Assembly (NCBI GenBank): GCA_030760725.1
Contig: JASWHV010000005.1
Coordinates: forward strand, 30,079,241 to 30,143,240
Source of the DNA: Neostapfia colusana
Lineage: Eukaryota > Streptophyta > Magnoliopsida > Poales > Poaceae
Length of the DNA stretch: 64,000 nt
Direction: 5' to 3'
Part shown: positions 23,715 through 36,219 of the stretch, one piece after another
How the letters are laid out: each line of letters starts with the position of its first letter
Position numbering within the stretch: position 1 is the stretch's first letter
Notes under the pieces: model-generated
Databases searched by the model: none
What the model was told of the DNA's origin: nothing
Seen by the model: the letters and a program-made list of their open reading frames with translations, nothing else
Program-made: the position numbers and the translations under genes

Positions 23715-23726
23715 GCTCTGATACCA
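23715..23726 (-). promoter_or_regulatory. Primer binding site of element 1 (initiator Met tRNA)
   Basis: On the - strand TGGTATCAGAGC lies 4 bases after the end of the 5' LTR. It is the standard complement to the 3' end of plant initiator methionine tRNA. Confidence 0.93.
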
Positions 23727-23730
23727 ACGC

Positions 23731-26700
23731 TGACACGACCCCACGGTCTTGTCGAGCCAGGATCACGCTGAGGGATGCTGCGTTGCACAGCACCGGATAA
23801 CACACATCAAAGGCATAACGCGGAAGCAAAGTTTCATTACATAAACGAGTTTATGAACATTTTTACAACAAAATATGTTCAGTCTACACTCACGGGCGTA
23901 GACTACGCATCAAGTTCACGTTCAGCCCATGAACGTGTCCTTGCTAGCATGCACGCACGCTAACACGGCGGCGTGCACGACATCCACTCGACGGGGTTCC
24001 CCTCCTGGGGTTCTGTCTCCTCCTCGAGAGTCCCTTCCTCATAAAACCCTGCAAAAGCTTCAAACACAAGCAGTGAGCACGAAGGCTCAGCAAGTCTGAC
24101 CCGTCTCGCCTAAACATGAAACTTCTACATGAGGGATAATAGGTACATGAGGTAAAATAAGTTGCAAAGGACTCGCCTAATTAGTGGAACCTTACTTTCA
24201 AGTTTTAGCAGCAGGTTGGGGAGAACCTTATGCTAAGGCACATGAGAGAGCCGCAATCAAACAAGAAACACATTTCTCTCATGTACTTTGCCTAAAGTAG
24301 AAAAGAAATTTAGTTATCTCTAAACTACAACAAATCATTAACAATCAAAGTCCATATTTCAATCAGCAACATTTTAACATGTAACTAGCCTGTTCTTTCT
24401 ACGTCACAGTACAGTGAACAAGTGGTACTCACTGACCGCGAGGGACAGCGATTATAATCGATTTACACCTGCATGGTTACCCGAATAACCCGTCACGTAC
24501 GCCCGTACTCGATGTTGCCTATAGCAACCATCACAGATGCCGTACGTATCCACCTTTCACCCGTTAGCCAAATATTGAACCGGTCCCATCGTTCCAAGCA
24601 AGAGGTCTCTGCACACGCCTCTCAGTGGCGCCAGCCGATTTACACCTCAAGCTCTCAACCTACCCTCTGAACGACGGGCAATGCCTCAATACCCAGCTAC
24701 CCGAGTTACATCGGTTTCCCGGTTCCCATATATCCGGTAGGTCTTCGGTACTGTTCTAGCTTGTTCAACAGGCCTGCACACGGCTCGGTCCTCAATCGAC
24801 ACAAGCAGAGCTATAGCACACAGGCCCCAAAGTCCTGCTTCCCTTACTCTCCGCTCGGTCTCATTTTTCTTGCCCTGTGTATCATGTGCTATCTCTACCC
24901 GAGTCGAGTGCCTCTAGCCTATGCTCGCGAGTAGTTCCAACTACTCGACTTGTACCGAATCCTACTCTATCTTAGCATTGCAGTGGCTAACGAGGTTTTC
25001 AATCTTAATCCCAACCCATGGTGTTCTGGCTATGCATTTGGGGTTTCAAACAAGACTCTAATGCAAGAAGTAATGATACTCAAGTAAGTACTCAAAACAA
25101 TAAAAATGGTAAAAAGGTTAATGCAAACCGGAGCTTGCCTTGCTGCTCTTGGTCGTAGGCTAGCTGCTCCTCCGGAGTAACGAAGTCTAAGACTTCGGGT
25201 TCCTCCTTGACCTTAGCGACTACATGAGATACAAGTACATGGATCAATTTAAATGCATTTGAATTGAATTTAAACTTGTGAAGGTTGTAAGTCTTACTAG
25301 ACAGACCCAATGACTCTGAAATTTTTACTGTGGCTTGGATACAACCTAAACAGAGACTTGGTCAAGTTTTAGTTGCAGCAAAGTTCATTTGAGTTCTCCA
25401 CAAATAATTATGTCCTTGACCTTAATTGGAACTCTTAGGGTGTTCTAGGGATTTTCATTGAGCAAGCCATGACTTTCTGAAAACTAAATTTTCAGAGGGT
25501 TCTAATGGAGTTGGTCTCACTTAATCTGAAGGTTCCTAGCTAAAGATATGAGCTAAACAATTTCAGAGAAAATTCTGAAAATGTTTCTGAACATTTTCTA
25601 TTTTCTCTGGAACAGTTTTATTAATCACACCATTAGGTTGATCAAATGAGCTCAAATGGATCTGAAATTGTTATGGTAGTTCAGGGATATTTTGGTGAAC
25701 AACCCAGCAAAATTTCAGAATTTCCCCCCAAAGGATTCTCCAGTTAAAATTCCAAACAGTTTAAATTTTGAGGAATTAATTATGGAGAAATATGGATTTT
25801 AATGTAGTGAAACTTGATTTGCTGGAAAGTACTCAGAGAGCTGAATCCAACAAAATTTGGTGCACTCGATTTGGAGCTTCCTAGCCAAAGTTATGAGGAT
25901 TTGAAGTTTGAATGAATTCTGAAAATCGAGGAAAAAGTTCAAATCTGTCAGTGGGTCCATGGGGACACGTGTTGGACGCTGGAGTGGCGGCACACAGGGG
26001 TCTACGGGGTTTTTGCGCGCCAGCACACCAGATCCGGCCGCAGACTGATCCCGATTTAAAATCCGAGCCGCTGACAGACAGGACCCACTCCTTCGTCTAC
26101 CTCAATCCGCCCGCGTTCTGCCGCCGCGGTACCTCGCCAGAGCTCGCCGGCAGCCTCTGTGGAGCTCCAAACTTCATGATTCTGGCCGCCCCTGCCTACT
26201 TTCACTCAGGGAACATGATTCCGGGCTCAGTTCGTCATGAAAATGGTCGGCAGCTGGTCGGCGACGAGCGGCGGCCTCGGGAGAACTTCGGTCGTGTCGG
26301 CTGACCTCCCTAGCACCTCAATCACTCGAGCAACCGGTCGGGGAGCATCAGTGGACCTTAGGGAAGGTCGACATGAGCTTGAAGCAGCTCGGGGGAGGCC
26401 CGAAGTAGACCCTCACCGTGCGCCCGATGCTTCCCGCATGATCCGCCGTTGGCAATCTTCGAAATATGCCATGTACAGGGGTTCTCCGGCTAAAGGTTGT
26501 GAAGGAAACTTGTGCGCTACCAGGTCTAGTCTGTGTAGGAGAGGATTGAGACTCTTTAACTCTTCCTAGAGTGTGAATTTTCCAGAACCGCACCAGAAGG
26601 TCGGTCTGTACCGAGAAAGGGGAAAACTGGAAATTCACCGCCGGCGATCAAGCACTCGGGCTGTGGCTCGGAGGTGAGCAGCACCGATCACCAGCGCGTC

Positions 26701-27780
26701 TAGGGACGCCTTAGCTCGGGCGTGACAACCTCCCGGTTGGGCTGTCCACGGGAGCCCGAAGTGCGGCGGATTTAGGTTACTGAATGGAGTTCTCGGTATA
26801 GCCGAGATCAACCGGTTTCAGCCGAGTTCTAGCGAGGGGGAAGAAGGAGGAAGGTTCATAGTACCTTGCTGTAGCTCTGGAGGAAGCGGGGTGGCTGTGA
26901 TCGGGGCTCTCCGATCAGTTCCGAGCGGCGGAGGAAAATTCCCGGCTCTGTGTTCTTGCGAGGTGAAAATGGCGAGGGGGCTCTGGCCACGGTGTGGGGC
27001 GCCTTAAAAAGACCCCGGACCGACCCTGGGCTCGCGTGTGGAGGCGGGAAGCAGATGGTGGCGCCAGTTCTCCTCGGTGGCGCACGAGCAGCACTCGGTG
27101 GCGTTGAACACACAGAGGCAAAGTCCACTGCTTCGGTTGCAAGTTTTCAGCAGTCTATGACAGGTGGGTCCCACCCCCATTTTAACCTCTGAGATTAACT
27201 CCATATCACTGTTGTAAACAGTAAGCCCTCAAATGCCCCTGGTGATTTGAATTATTCACCCCTGAGCCATTTGAATTGGTTAGAATTCAAATTGGGTTTG
27301 GTTTGACTGAATTTTAGCAATGTTCAGTTTGAAATTCAAATAAAGTTTGAATTTGCTACACTTAGCTCATGTCAAGATCAACTCCAAATGGAGTGAAAAT
27401 CGGTGTGTGAGCTCACAAAAATGTGCTGAGTAAGAATATGCCTCCCACTTTTGAATTCATGGGATAAAAATAGTTTGCACTTGAATTTGGGTTCAAACTA
27501 CCCTCTTTCTAGCTATACCCAAAAGTACCTCAAAAAGGTTTTGAATTTGGATGAAACTTATCATGGACATCCCTAGCAATGTGTAGGAGTTTTCAACATG
27601 TCCAGCCCCTAGATGATGTATGTGGGAAATACCACTTTTGCATCTTGTGAGTTTATTCTCTAATGAGCATGTTGATAATGGTTACTTGCTCTTCAAATGT
27701 GTTCATCAACTTTCTTCAAATGAGGTGTGTGGTGTGGTGATGAACACTTTAAACATGTGTCACAAACTGAGGCCCTTACA
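23731..27780 (-). repeat. Element 1 5' LTR
   Basis: Same boundaries as the 3' LTR (TGACACGACCCC to GGCCCTTACA on the + strand), length 4050, followed by GGCGC at 27781-27785. The promoter lies somewhere within, but I did not find a single convincing TATA box. Confidence 0.92.
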
Positions 27781-27785
27781 GGCGC

Positions 27786-27803
27786 GAACGCGGGGTGACG
27801 TCA
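27786..27803 (+). repeat. Element 4 5' LTR, middle piece (18 bases)
   Basis: This remnant sits between the right target duplication of element 1 (GGCGC, 27781-27785) and the first base of element 2 (27804). It ends with CGTCA, the left target duplication of element 2. Confidence 0.7.
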
Positions 27804-28701
27804 TGTGACACCGGTTCCGAAAATGAACCAAGTGAATGCATATGTGTGCCCAGGATGTTCATCACATACACACATGTATTCCACAAACTGAAATCCAGAA
27901 TATAACCACGGACAATTAATGTTTAAATACCTTATTACATTGACTCAATGTCTCACTCATGAATATCTAATTATTCTTGCAGCGGAAAGCTCTAATGACA
28001 GCGGAAAATGGCTAAGACAGCTGGCTCCAACTTCAACTCCACAGGCATGTTGACGGTAATGTCCACGCACAGTACTCCACATGTTCCTCGAAGTACTCAT
28101 CTCCTGTAGCTGATGTATATGTGGAAATTCAAGGGTGAGTACATGTCGTACTCAGCATGTGCGGGAAAATTATGACATGTAGCTTACAACAAGGTAGGAA
28201 ATAAAAAGGTTCATTGCAGCAAGAAAATTTTATTTCACAAACATGGTAAAAATAGCAACTATTTCTAGGTGAGTTAAATCCCAACATAACTAAGTAATTC
28301 ATCATCATTCCATCATAATTCATCATTTATCAAGTCTCAACCAGCCAATACTCTTTCTCATGTTCATCTCATATTCATAAACACTCATAACCATCTCATT
28401 TTCATAGAACCGAAACCAAACTCATTGTCATGACCCAAAACAGACCCAAAAACCATACCCGAATAACCATCCCATGTTTTGCCCCTAATCATGGAAGTTG
28501 GCCAGGTGCTTGTGACCAGAGGCACGGCTATCATTATAGTTTTACACTCTGCAGAGGTGGCACCACTTTACCCACAAGTTTGTGATTTCGTCACCCGTCG
28601 CCGACTAGAAAGAACCTCCATTATACCAGTACATAACCGTTGTTGTATGGTCAAGAGATCACAAAATAGCCTTTACAAAGTGGATACTAGGATGTACGGA
28701 C

Positions 28702-30183
28702 TGAAAGCATCTAGGCCCCCGTGAGATATGGTTTCGGTGATTAATGACAACCGTTCGTTATTACTAATGAGTTTGTGGATGCGAGGTTTCACGTATATCA
28801 CATCAAACGTTAATGAACTATCTATTCACACCATCTACTGCTCATTGGATACAAATGGAGACCCCTCAACGATCTATTCTAAGGGGTTATTCAATACTAT
28901 TGAAGACTAAATGAAGAACTCATACAACGACTCTATTCTATCAAAATTGGCAACACAAGAAGCTTACACTTCATCAAAATATCGTTTCAAACAAGTGTCA
29001 AAGAGGTCACTCAAGAAGATTCCAAAAGATCAACTCAAAACAACTCGAAGAAAACAAGTTGCACTCACCGGATCATCCGATGTCTTGCAAAATGACTACA
29101 TCGGTCAAGTTTGAGTTGGCAGAAGAAGAAGACCTCAGAGCCCAGAACACACCGGATCATCCGATGTGAAGGAAGTGGCACATCGGTTGATTTCAACAGA
29201 AGGATGATTTCTGAGTTATTCTGAAGAAGTACACACCGGATCATCCGATGATGAAGTAAGTGTACATCGGTCAATTTCAACAGAGACATTATTTCTGAAC
29301 CAATTCTGAAGATCAACTAACCGGATCATCCGATGATGAAGTTGAAGTAACATCGGTCGATTAAACAGTCAGATCCAACGGTTATATCCAACGGTCACAT
29401 CTGACACATGACATCAGCTAATTTGGAATTCGACCGATGCTCAAATAAAGGGGTGCATCGGATGATCCGATGTTCACAGAAAAAGTCTGCCTACTTTTCC
29501 AACGGCTATCTCGTGTGGGCTGGCTATAAATACCCCTCCAACCGGCCATTTCGTCAAGTCTTGATCACCAGAGCCTCACTACACATCCTCAAGCATTCAA
29601 GACCAAGAGCTACCACTTCCACACCTCAAAACCTCTTGTACTCCAACTATAGGCTAGATCTAGCTAGAGAGAAGCTTGTGTGCGTCCATTCTTGGTGATT
29701 GGAATCTCTAGGCTAGTGAGAGAGAGTGTCTTGGTGACTTCTCTCACCTTGTAAAAGTTGGAGGAAGAAGAGATCGCTCCGGAGCTTACCAAGGCGTTTG
29801 TGGAAGCCCGGAGGATCACCATTGTACAAGGCTTGAGCTCCACCTTGCCGGAGAGGGCGAACGGAGAAAGATAGTGGATTCCCTTGTCTTGGTGACTTGG
29901 GAGTGGCTATACCCTTTGGTGGGTGCCACAACGTGGACGTAGGTAGATCTTTGTGATCTTACCGAACCACGGGAAAAATCGCCGTGTCTCTGAGTCTCCG
30001 TGGGAGTTTACATCTCTCTCCTCACCCTCTTACTATTACACATTTACTATTCCGCACTGAATACTCTTGCTTGCGTAGTTAGTTCGCATAGGGAATTGGG
30101 CTTCAACCATTAAGTTTTAAATTGCTCTAAAATTTGAAAAAGCCCAATTCACCCCCCCCCTCTTGGGCGTTTCGATCCTTACA
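28702..30183 (+). mobile_element. Copia-type solo LTR inserted in element 2
   Basis: The uninterrupted partner LTR reads across TGTACGGACCCACTGAGG (around 47196-47213). Here the sequence breaks after TGTACGGAC and resumes at ACCACTGAGG. The insert opens TGAAAGCATCTAGGCCCC and closes TTTCGATCCTTACA after a polyC CAATTCACCCCCCC segment, both typical of SIRE/Maximus-type copia LTRs. TATAAATA lies at 29525-29532. No internal coding region is present, so it is a solo LTR. The flanks share only AC, so a clean 5-base target duplication is not visible. Confidence 0.75.
29066..29472. repeat. 84-base tandem repeats with palindromic core in the copia LTR
   Basis: CCGGATCATCCGATG recurs at about 29068, 29152, 29236 and 29321, spaced 84-85 bases. 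Each copy is followed about 30 bases later by CATCGGT. A fifth, inverted copy CATCGGATGATCCGATG lies at 29456-29472 and is palindromic around one base. The array sits upstream of the TATA box at 29525. Confidence 0.85.
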
Positions 30184-32046
30184 ACCACTGAGGTTTCATT
30201 GGTAGGATCAAATCTCCATTCTCCCACCCACGGGCCCCCTCTTGTGCCATGTAGTTCCCAGGGCAGGCCTTCTCGACTCCCATTCCCCATGCCATCCAAC
30301 GGTCCATAACAAGCTAGCAACACAACTAATTAGTCAGCTAAGCCGCACCCATATTTGGCCTTGTGGTAGCACTGTTTTCCTAGCATGTGCTTGCATTAAC
30401 CGGTCCATAGATCTACGACAAGCAAACCACCATCTCATTCAGCAACATCCACGAACCAAGCTCGCCTAGATCTCCCCGATTCCATGCTCATTGACACCAT
30501 CAAGTTATCATCATCTTTATTTGTATGAGTGCAGTAGCTAACAAATTTTATTTCAGCTTCCTGTATCCCGTAAGTTAAGCGAAGCAAAAAGGAACAACGA
30601 ACATACCCGACTCATCAACTTTCCCGGCGACAAGGATGGTTAACAAAACTAGTAAACTCCTATAAAATGGTGTCCCATCAAGTTGACTCAAGCATACGAG
30701 TTTTCGCAAGCAAAACAGTCTCAAAACATGGGATCAATATGGTCAAGGGGCACTTGCCTTGCTACATTGGCTCGTGTTGCTCAAGCGTCTCGAAGTCTTG
30801 GTGCTGTAGCTCCTCGTAGACGGCCTCTTGAGCTTGTCCTTCTACTCACTACCATGCACATACAAAATTTACAGCAATCAATTATCATGCACGAACTTTA
30901 TTCAAGATGCAATGAGGTGAATGAATGCAATTCCTATGGTGCAGTTTTATAAAATAAATGTGCACGTGTTCTTGCATGTTTTAATAGGCTTTCATGGGGT
31001 TTTATGATGATCAAGGTTGCTGGGATCAAGTGTGAACGTGGTTATGATATTGACACAATGTGTAGATCAATTCCACCGTCAAAAAATTGACCAAAACATG
31101 GTCTGTCCAAACACTGCATTTTCTGCTCGCAGGGGGTGAAGAAAAAGGGTGCGTAGAAACAGCGGCAACGTTGTAAGAGGGGTAATGAAGACCTACCTCA
31201 CTTGTTCCTTGCGGCAGGGCCTCCCTCCTTGCAATGGACGCAGCGGGAGATATTCTAGGGAGAATTATGAGGCTGCGACTAGGGCAGAACGTCGGGGCTT
31301 CTTCTCCGGCATCGGTGAGGCGTGACGGAGCTCGACGGCGGCCAAATTCCGGCAAGGGGGGGGTGACTTGGCAGCAGGGGACGCGACTTGGCAGCAGGTG
31401 GGCGGTGTCCCAGAAAAGAAAAAGGGGTGGGCGGCTAGGGGGGATAGTTATATTTATAAGGAGGAAAAGAGCTAGGGTAGCTAGGATTTTAGCAAATCAA
31501 ATATCCAATTCCTGAGATTTAATTTTAAAAGAGGTGGGAGCTCGGGTCTGGGATTTTATTATTTATTTTCATCCAATGACTAGGATTTAATTAGAAAATA
31601 AAAGCCCAAAAGAGTCCAAAGGGAGGGGCGGCTAGGGCCCCCCCCCCCCGCTAATGGGCTGCGACCAAGGGGGGTGGGGCCCAATTAGGGTTTCCCCCTA
31701 ATTTGGTGTGGCAAAATTGGGGGAAAAATTCCCCCAAATGTGGCGTAAAATCCCCCTAGGGGAGTTTCGGGGAATTTGAGGAAAATCAGGAAAATTGGGA
31801 AAAAAATTAAGGGAGAGGGGAATTTGCGGAAAATTGGGGAATTTGGAGAAAAATTGGGGTGGCCCAATTTGGCTATTTTATTTATTTTTTCTTTTCATTT
31901 TATTTTTATTTCTTTTCCTTTTCTATTTATTTTCCATTTCTATTTCCTTATATTATTTTATTAGCTTCCATATTCCTCTCTTTATTTCTTCTTCCTTTTA
32001 AATGCCTTTCTATATGAAAAATGTATGCAATGCATGGTGGCATTTT

Positions 32047-35000
32047 TTAGGGTGTTACAAACCTACCCGCCATAAAATGAATCTCGCCCTCGAGATTCGA
32101 TAGAGTGGAGAATGGATGAGCGAATTCCGCCTTGAGATCTTCCTCACGTTCCCATGTTGTTTCGGCTTCCGTATGATGGCTCCATTGTACATTGCACCAA
32201 CGGATTACTTTGTTTCTCATGACCCTTTCCTTCACGTCCAAGATCTTGATGGGGTGTTCCACGTAGGTCAGATCCTCCTGAAGTTCTAGCTCATCCATCG
32301 GTACTTGTTCTTCCGGTACTCTTAGGCATTTCTTGAGCTGAGATACGTGAAATACATCGTGCATGTCGAAGAGGTGCGTTGGCAGCTCTAGTTGATAGGC
32401 TACCTCTCCTCGCTTGCCCAAAATCTTGAATGGCCCGATGTAGTGAGGTGCTAACATGCCTTTGACGTTGAACCGTCATTGGCCTCCAATAGGAGACACC
32501 TTAAGGTACACGAAGTCTCCAACTTCGAAGGTCAAACTTCTTCGCCTATTGTCCGTATAACCCTTTTGTCGTGACTGAACGGCCTTCAAGTTTTCACGTA
32601 CCGTTTGGACTTGCTTTTCGGCGTCTTGCAGCACTTCGGGTCCAAATACTTGGCTTTCTCCGGTCTCATTCCAGAATAGCGTTGTTCTACACCGTCTACC
32701 ATACAATGCTTCGAGAGGTGACATTTTCAATCTGGCTTGGTAACTATTGTTGTACGAGAATTCAGCATATCGTAAGCTCCTATCCCAACTACGCCCATGT
32801 TTCAAGGCGCAAGCTCTCAACATGTCTTCGAAAATCTGATTTGTCCTCTCAGTTTGCCCGTCGCTTTGCGGGTGATATGTGGAGCTGGAATTCAACCGTG
32901 TACCCATGGCTTCATGCAGCTTCTTCCAGAACCTAGAGGTAAATTGAGAACCTCGATCTGAAACTATCCTCTTCGGAACTCCATGGAGACACACAATTTG
33001 CTCCATATACAGCTTGGGTAATTGTGCCACAGTGTACTTGGTTCTAACAGGAAGGAAATGGACTGTTTTCGTCAATCGGTCCATGATAACCCAAATGGAG
33101 TCGTAGCCCAACCGAGTACGTGGCAATCCGACTATGAAATCCATGCTGATGTCTTCCCACTTCCACTCGGGTATTTTCAGTGGCTGCAATAATCCAGCGG
33201 GTCTTTGATGTTCGGCCTTCACCCGTTGGCACATATCGCATAAGGCAACATATTCATCAATGTCCCTTTCCATACCATGCCACCAATAGCAAGTTTTCAG
33301 GTCCTTGTACATCTTTGTACAGCTGGGGTGTATGGAATAAGGTGATTCATGTGCCCCCTTAAGGATCGTGTCGCGGATGTGCTTCACGTTAGGTACACAA
33401 ATCCTTTCCCCTAACCAAAGCGTGCCCGTCTCGTCTTCTTTGAAATCTTTTTCTATCCCTTGTCGGATTCTTTCCTTTATTTCTTTTTTTTTCCTCATCC
33501 GTTGCTTGGCCATCTAGTATCTCTTGTTCCAGCGTTGAGTTCAGTTCTATCACCTCCGTCTCATTCAAAAACCCGAGATGTAACCGTTCAAACTCTTTAC
33601 GCAGCTCGGGTGGCAGCTCCCGAACCGTGAGTTGGTGACAAGCTCCCTTTCGGCTCAATGCATCAGCTACTACATTGGCCTTCCCGGGGTAATAGTTGAT
33701 TCCAACATCGTAATCCTTGATGAGTTCCAACCATTGACGTTGCCTCAAATTCAGATCCGTTTGCATGAATATATACTTGAGGTTTTTGTGATCCGTGTAT
33801 ATCTCACATCGGTGACCGAGGATGTAATGCCCCCAAATCTTCAAGGCATGTACTATGGCTGCACGTTCCAGGTCGTGTGTAGGGTAATTCAGCTCATGTT
33901 TCTTTAATTGCCTCGATGCATAGGCTACCATTTCGCCTTCTTGCATAAGCACACATCCAAGTCCTTGTATTGATGCGTCACAATATATATCTAAACTCTT
34001 GCTCACGTCCGGCAATACCAAAATCGGTGCTGTTGTTAACCTCTTCTTTAACATCTCAAAGCTGTCCTGACATGCTTGTGTCGACTAAAATCTTTCCCCT
34101 TCATAAGCAATTCCGTCATAGTCTTTGCTATTTCGGAGAAATCCTTGATGAACCGGCGGTAGTATCCAGCCATCCCAAGGAAACTCCAAATGTCCCTCAC
34201 ATTCTGCGGTTTGTTCCACTTCAAAACATCCCTCACATTTCCGGGATCAAGCGATACTCCTCCGTCGGAGATGGTGTGGCCTAGGAATGATATCTCCTTT
34301 AGTTAAAATTGACACTTGCTGAACTTATCATACAACTGATGCTCTCGCAGTTTCTGCAATGTCAATCTCAAGTATTCTTCATGTTCTTCCTCGCTTTTTG
34401 AATACACCATGATATCGTCGATGAAAACCATGACGAACTTGTCCAAGTACTCCATGAAGACCTTATTAATAAGGTACATAAAGTATGAAGGTGCATTTGT
34501 CAACCCAAGTGACATAACGGTATATTCATATGAACTATACCGCGTTCGAAATGCAGTCTTGGGTATGTCGGAAGGCTTAATCTTCAGCTGGATGTATCCC
34601 GACTGAAGATCAATTTTGGAGAAAATTCAGGCACCTTTCATTTGATCGAATAGGTCCTCTATGCGGGGCAGCGGGTATTTATTCTTGATCGTCACTTCGT
34701 TGAGAGACCTATAGTCCACACACATCCTTTGGGTTCCATCTCCTTTTCTAGCTGCTCCTGTATTTGCTTCTTGAGCTCCACTAATTCATTAGCGGGCATC
34801 CTATATGGCGTTTTCGCTATAGGTGCAGTTCCGGGTACTAAATCAATGGAAAATTCGATGTCCCGGTCAGGTGGGCATACCTGGAAGTTCTTCCAGGAAC
34901 ACATCTGAATATTCATGAACCACTGGAATGCTTTCCAATGTCGTTTCTTCGATGTGGTTCAGCACTGCCTTCTCGGTTGCAGGTTGGGCTGCCTCAAACT

Positions 35001-35140
35001 CCATACTAGTACCGTGCTCACTCGTCAACTGCACAATCCTCTGAGCACATTGAATCACTCCGTTGTACTTGCTTAACCAATCCATTCCAAGTATTATGTC
35101 AATCCCTTGAGATTTAAGACCATAAGGTTGGCAAGAAAGT
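32047..35140 (-). pseudogene. Element 2 pol: protease remnant, reverse transcriptase, RNase H, integrase, chromodomain
   Basis: The left-over protease end IDIILGMDWLSKYNGVI (about 35060-35110) leads to reverse transcriptase (MSLGLTNAPSYF, FIDDIMVYS at about 34400), RNase H (IYCDAS, TDHKNLKYIF, GKANVVADALSRK) and integrase (zinc-binding segment ending CDMCQ, MDFIVGLP, VSDRGSQF, DGQTERTNQ). The chromodomain-like tail reads VQWSHHTEAETTWEREEDL. The N-terminal third of reverse transcriptase is frame-shifted and patchy (34520-34920). Breaks include a TGA near 32476 and a frame change in a 9-base T run at about 33484-33492. The final frame reads through the polypurine region and stops 13 bases inside the LTR. 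Confidence 0.9.
32060..32075 (-). promoter_or_regulatory. Polypurine tract of element 2
   Basis: On the - strand ATGGCGGGTAGGTT precedes the TGTAACACCC that opens the LTR. It is less pure than the tracts of the other elements. Confidence 0.6.
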
Positions 35141-35456
35141 CTAGCCCCTTATTTTCATGCTTACTCTCGGAATAGAATTCAGAATTGAAAGAAGCGATTT
35201 CCCAACTATATGCATCAGGGTGTATGAACTAAGCAACTTCTTTCATTAATTTCAGCCTATATGAGGATGTGAACAAGTGCCGAAGCATCTCACATCTCTC
35301 CACTTTGTGTGGATGTGGACTTTCGCCGAAGCATTCCACAACTCACACCAACACACAAACGCAAGCAATCATCATAAAATTCTGCACACCACTCTTATTT
35401 CAGCCTACTACGTCTAAGATTTCCTATTACAACTTTATTCAATGGAAAACCTAAAC
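35141..35456 (-). other. Element 2 non-coding stretch at the gag deletion
   Basis: No gag or protease start is present between the extra ORF and the protease end. The stretch is AT-rich and probably corresponds to the spacer upstream of gag, joined to the protease by a deletion near 35140. Confidence 0.6.
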
Positions 35457-36138
35457 TTAATCGTGAGAACCGGCGTTATTCTCGCCGTGTGACGGGGGTA
35501 GTCCATACATGGGCGCACGCCATGGTGAGTCAGAAGTCCATGTAGGGGTAGATGACGCTAGTGCTCCATTCGCTCCCGCGTTGGCACAATTCTCCTCTTG
35601 TTTTTCCAGCAAGTACAACTTCTTGCTGAGGTAACGGATCTCTTCTTGTGCGCTTGCATAGCAATTTCCTAACTCCACGATCAATCTCTGAGACTTGTCA
35701 GAAGCTTGTGGGTTGGAAAGAGCTCCTTCATGGGGTCCAATGATCTCCCTTGTACCACTCTTCTCATACGGGTGCAGCTCAAAAGTAGTGTTCTCAAGCT
35801 GCTCATGAAAGGAGTAGCACAGTCCCGTGAGTGCATCCCATGCAGCATCATCAATAGCTTCTGCCCTTGTAGCTCTCCATGTGGGTGTGAAGTGCCGTGT
35901 GACAACCCTACCATTAGATAGGATGGTTACTTTCAGCCTTCCACTCTTCATGTACAAGACGAGGGACTTTCTTGAGGAGATACTCCGGGTATAGGCTGCA
36001 GCAATCCAGGAACTCTATAAGCTCCCTGGATATGTGTCCTCCCTCCATCCCGTCGGACCGGAATTCTTGAACTGAACGGTTGGCCCGTTCATCACCTTCA
36101 TTCTCAGCCTCAGCAGGGGATGGCTCCTCTTCAGATTC
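35457..36138 (-). pseudogene. Element 2 extra ORF, C-terminal part
   Basis: From 36138 down, the frame reads an acidic stretch and then HISRELIEFLDCCSLYPEYL. It changes frame near 35940 and goes on through KVTILSNGRVV, AIDDAAWDALTGLC and TTFELHPYEK to a helical tail (EEIRYLSKKLYLLEKQEE) and a stop at 35457. The middle segment aligns by pattern with the extra ORF of element 1 (Asp, Cys, Thr, Leu-x-Pro-x-Glu in the same order). Element 3 separates this part from its N-terminus at 45769-46040. Confidence 0.75.
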
Positions 36139-36219
36139 ATGTCTGTCGGTATCCGCGATATGGGGTACCCCTGCGCACAGAGGAAAATGGCTAAGGATCT
36201 CGCCCTTCTCCGCAGGGAG

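Larger units (their letters stand above)
12360..27780 (-). mobile_element. Element 1: complete chromovirus-type Ty3/gypsy retrotransposon, 15.4 kb
   Basis: Two LTRs of 4041 and 4050 bases bound the element, and both flanks carry the 5-base duplication GGCGC (12355-12359 and 27781-27785). Order on the - strand from the right: 5' LTR, initiator-Met primer binding site, 1.5 kb leader, an extra ORF, gag, protease, reverse transcriptase, RNase H, integrase, polypurine tract, 3' LTR. A comparison by eye of the first 290 or so bases of the two LTRs shows about 10 differences, so the insertion is moderately old. The pol frame is broken in several places, while gag and the extra ORF read cleanly. It sits inside the LTR of element 4. 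Confidence 0.92.
27804..32059 (-). repeat. Element 2 3' LTR, containing a copia-type LTR
   Basis: It spans TGTGACACCGG to GGGTGTTACA. It is 4256 bases with the inserted solo LTR (28702-30183) and about 2774 without. Against the other LTR it has about 165 extra bases near 31255-31420 containing a doubled GACTTGGCAGCAGG, which the 5' LTR lacks. Confidence 0.88.

Noticed and set aside
29066..29340. Regularly spaced repeats that could be taken for a CRISPR array
   Set aside because: The repeats lie inside a plant copia LTR. The conserved core is short, and the sequence between cores is also repeated.
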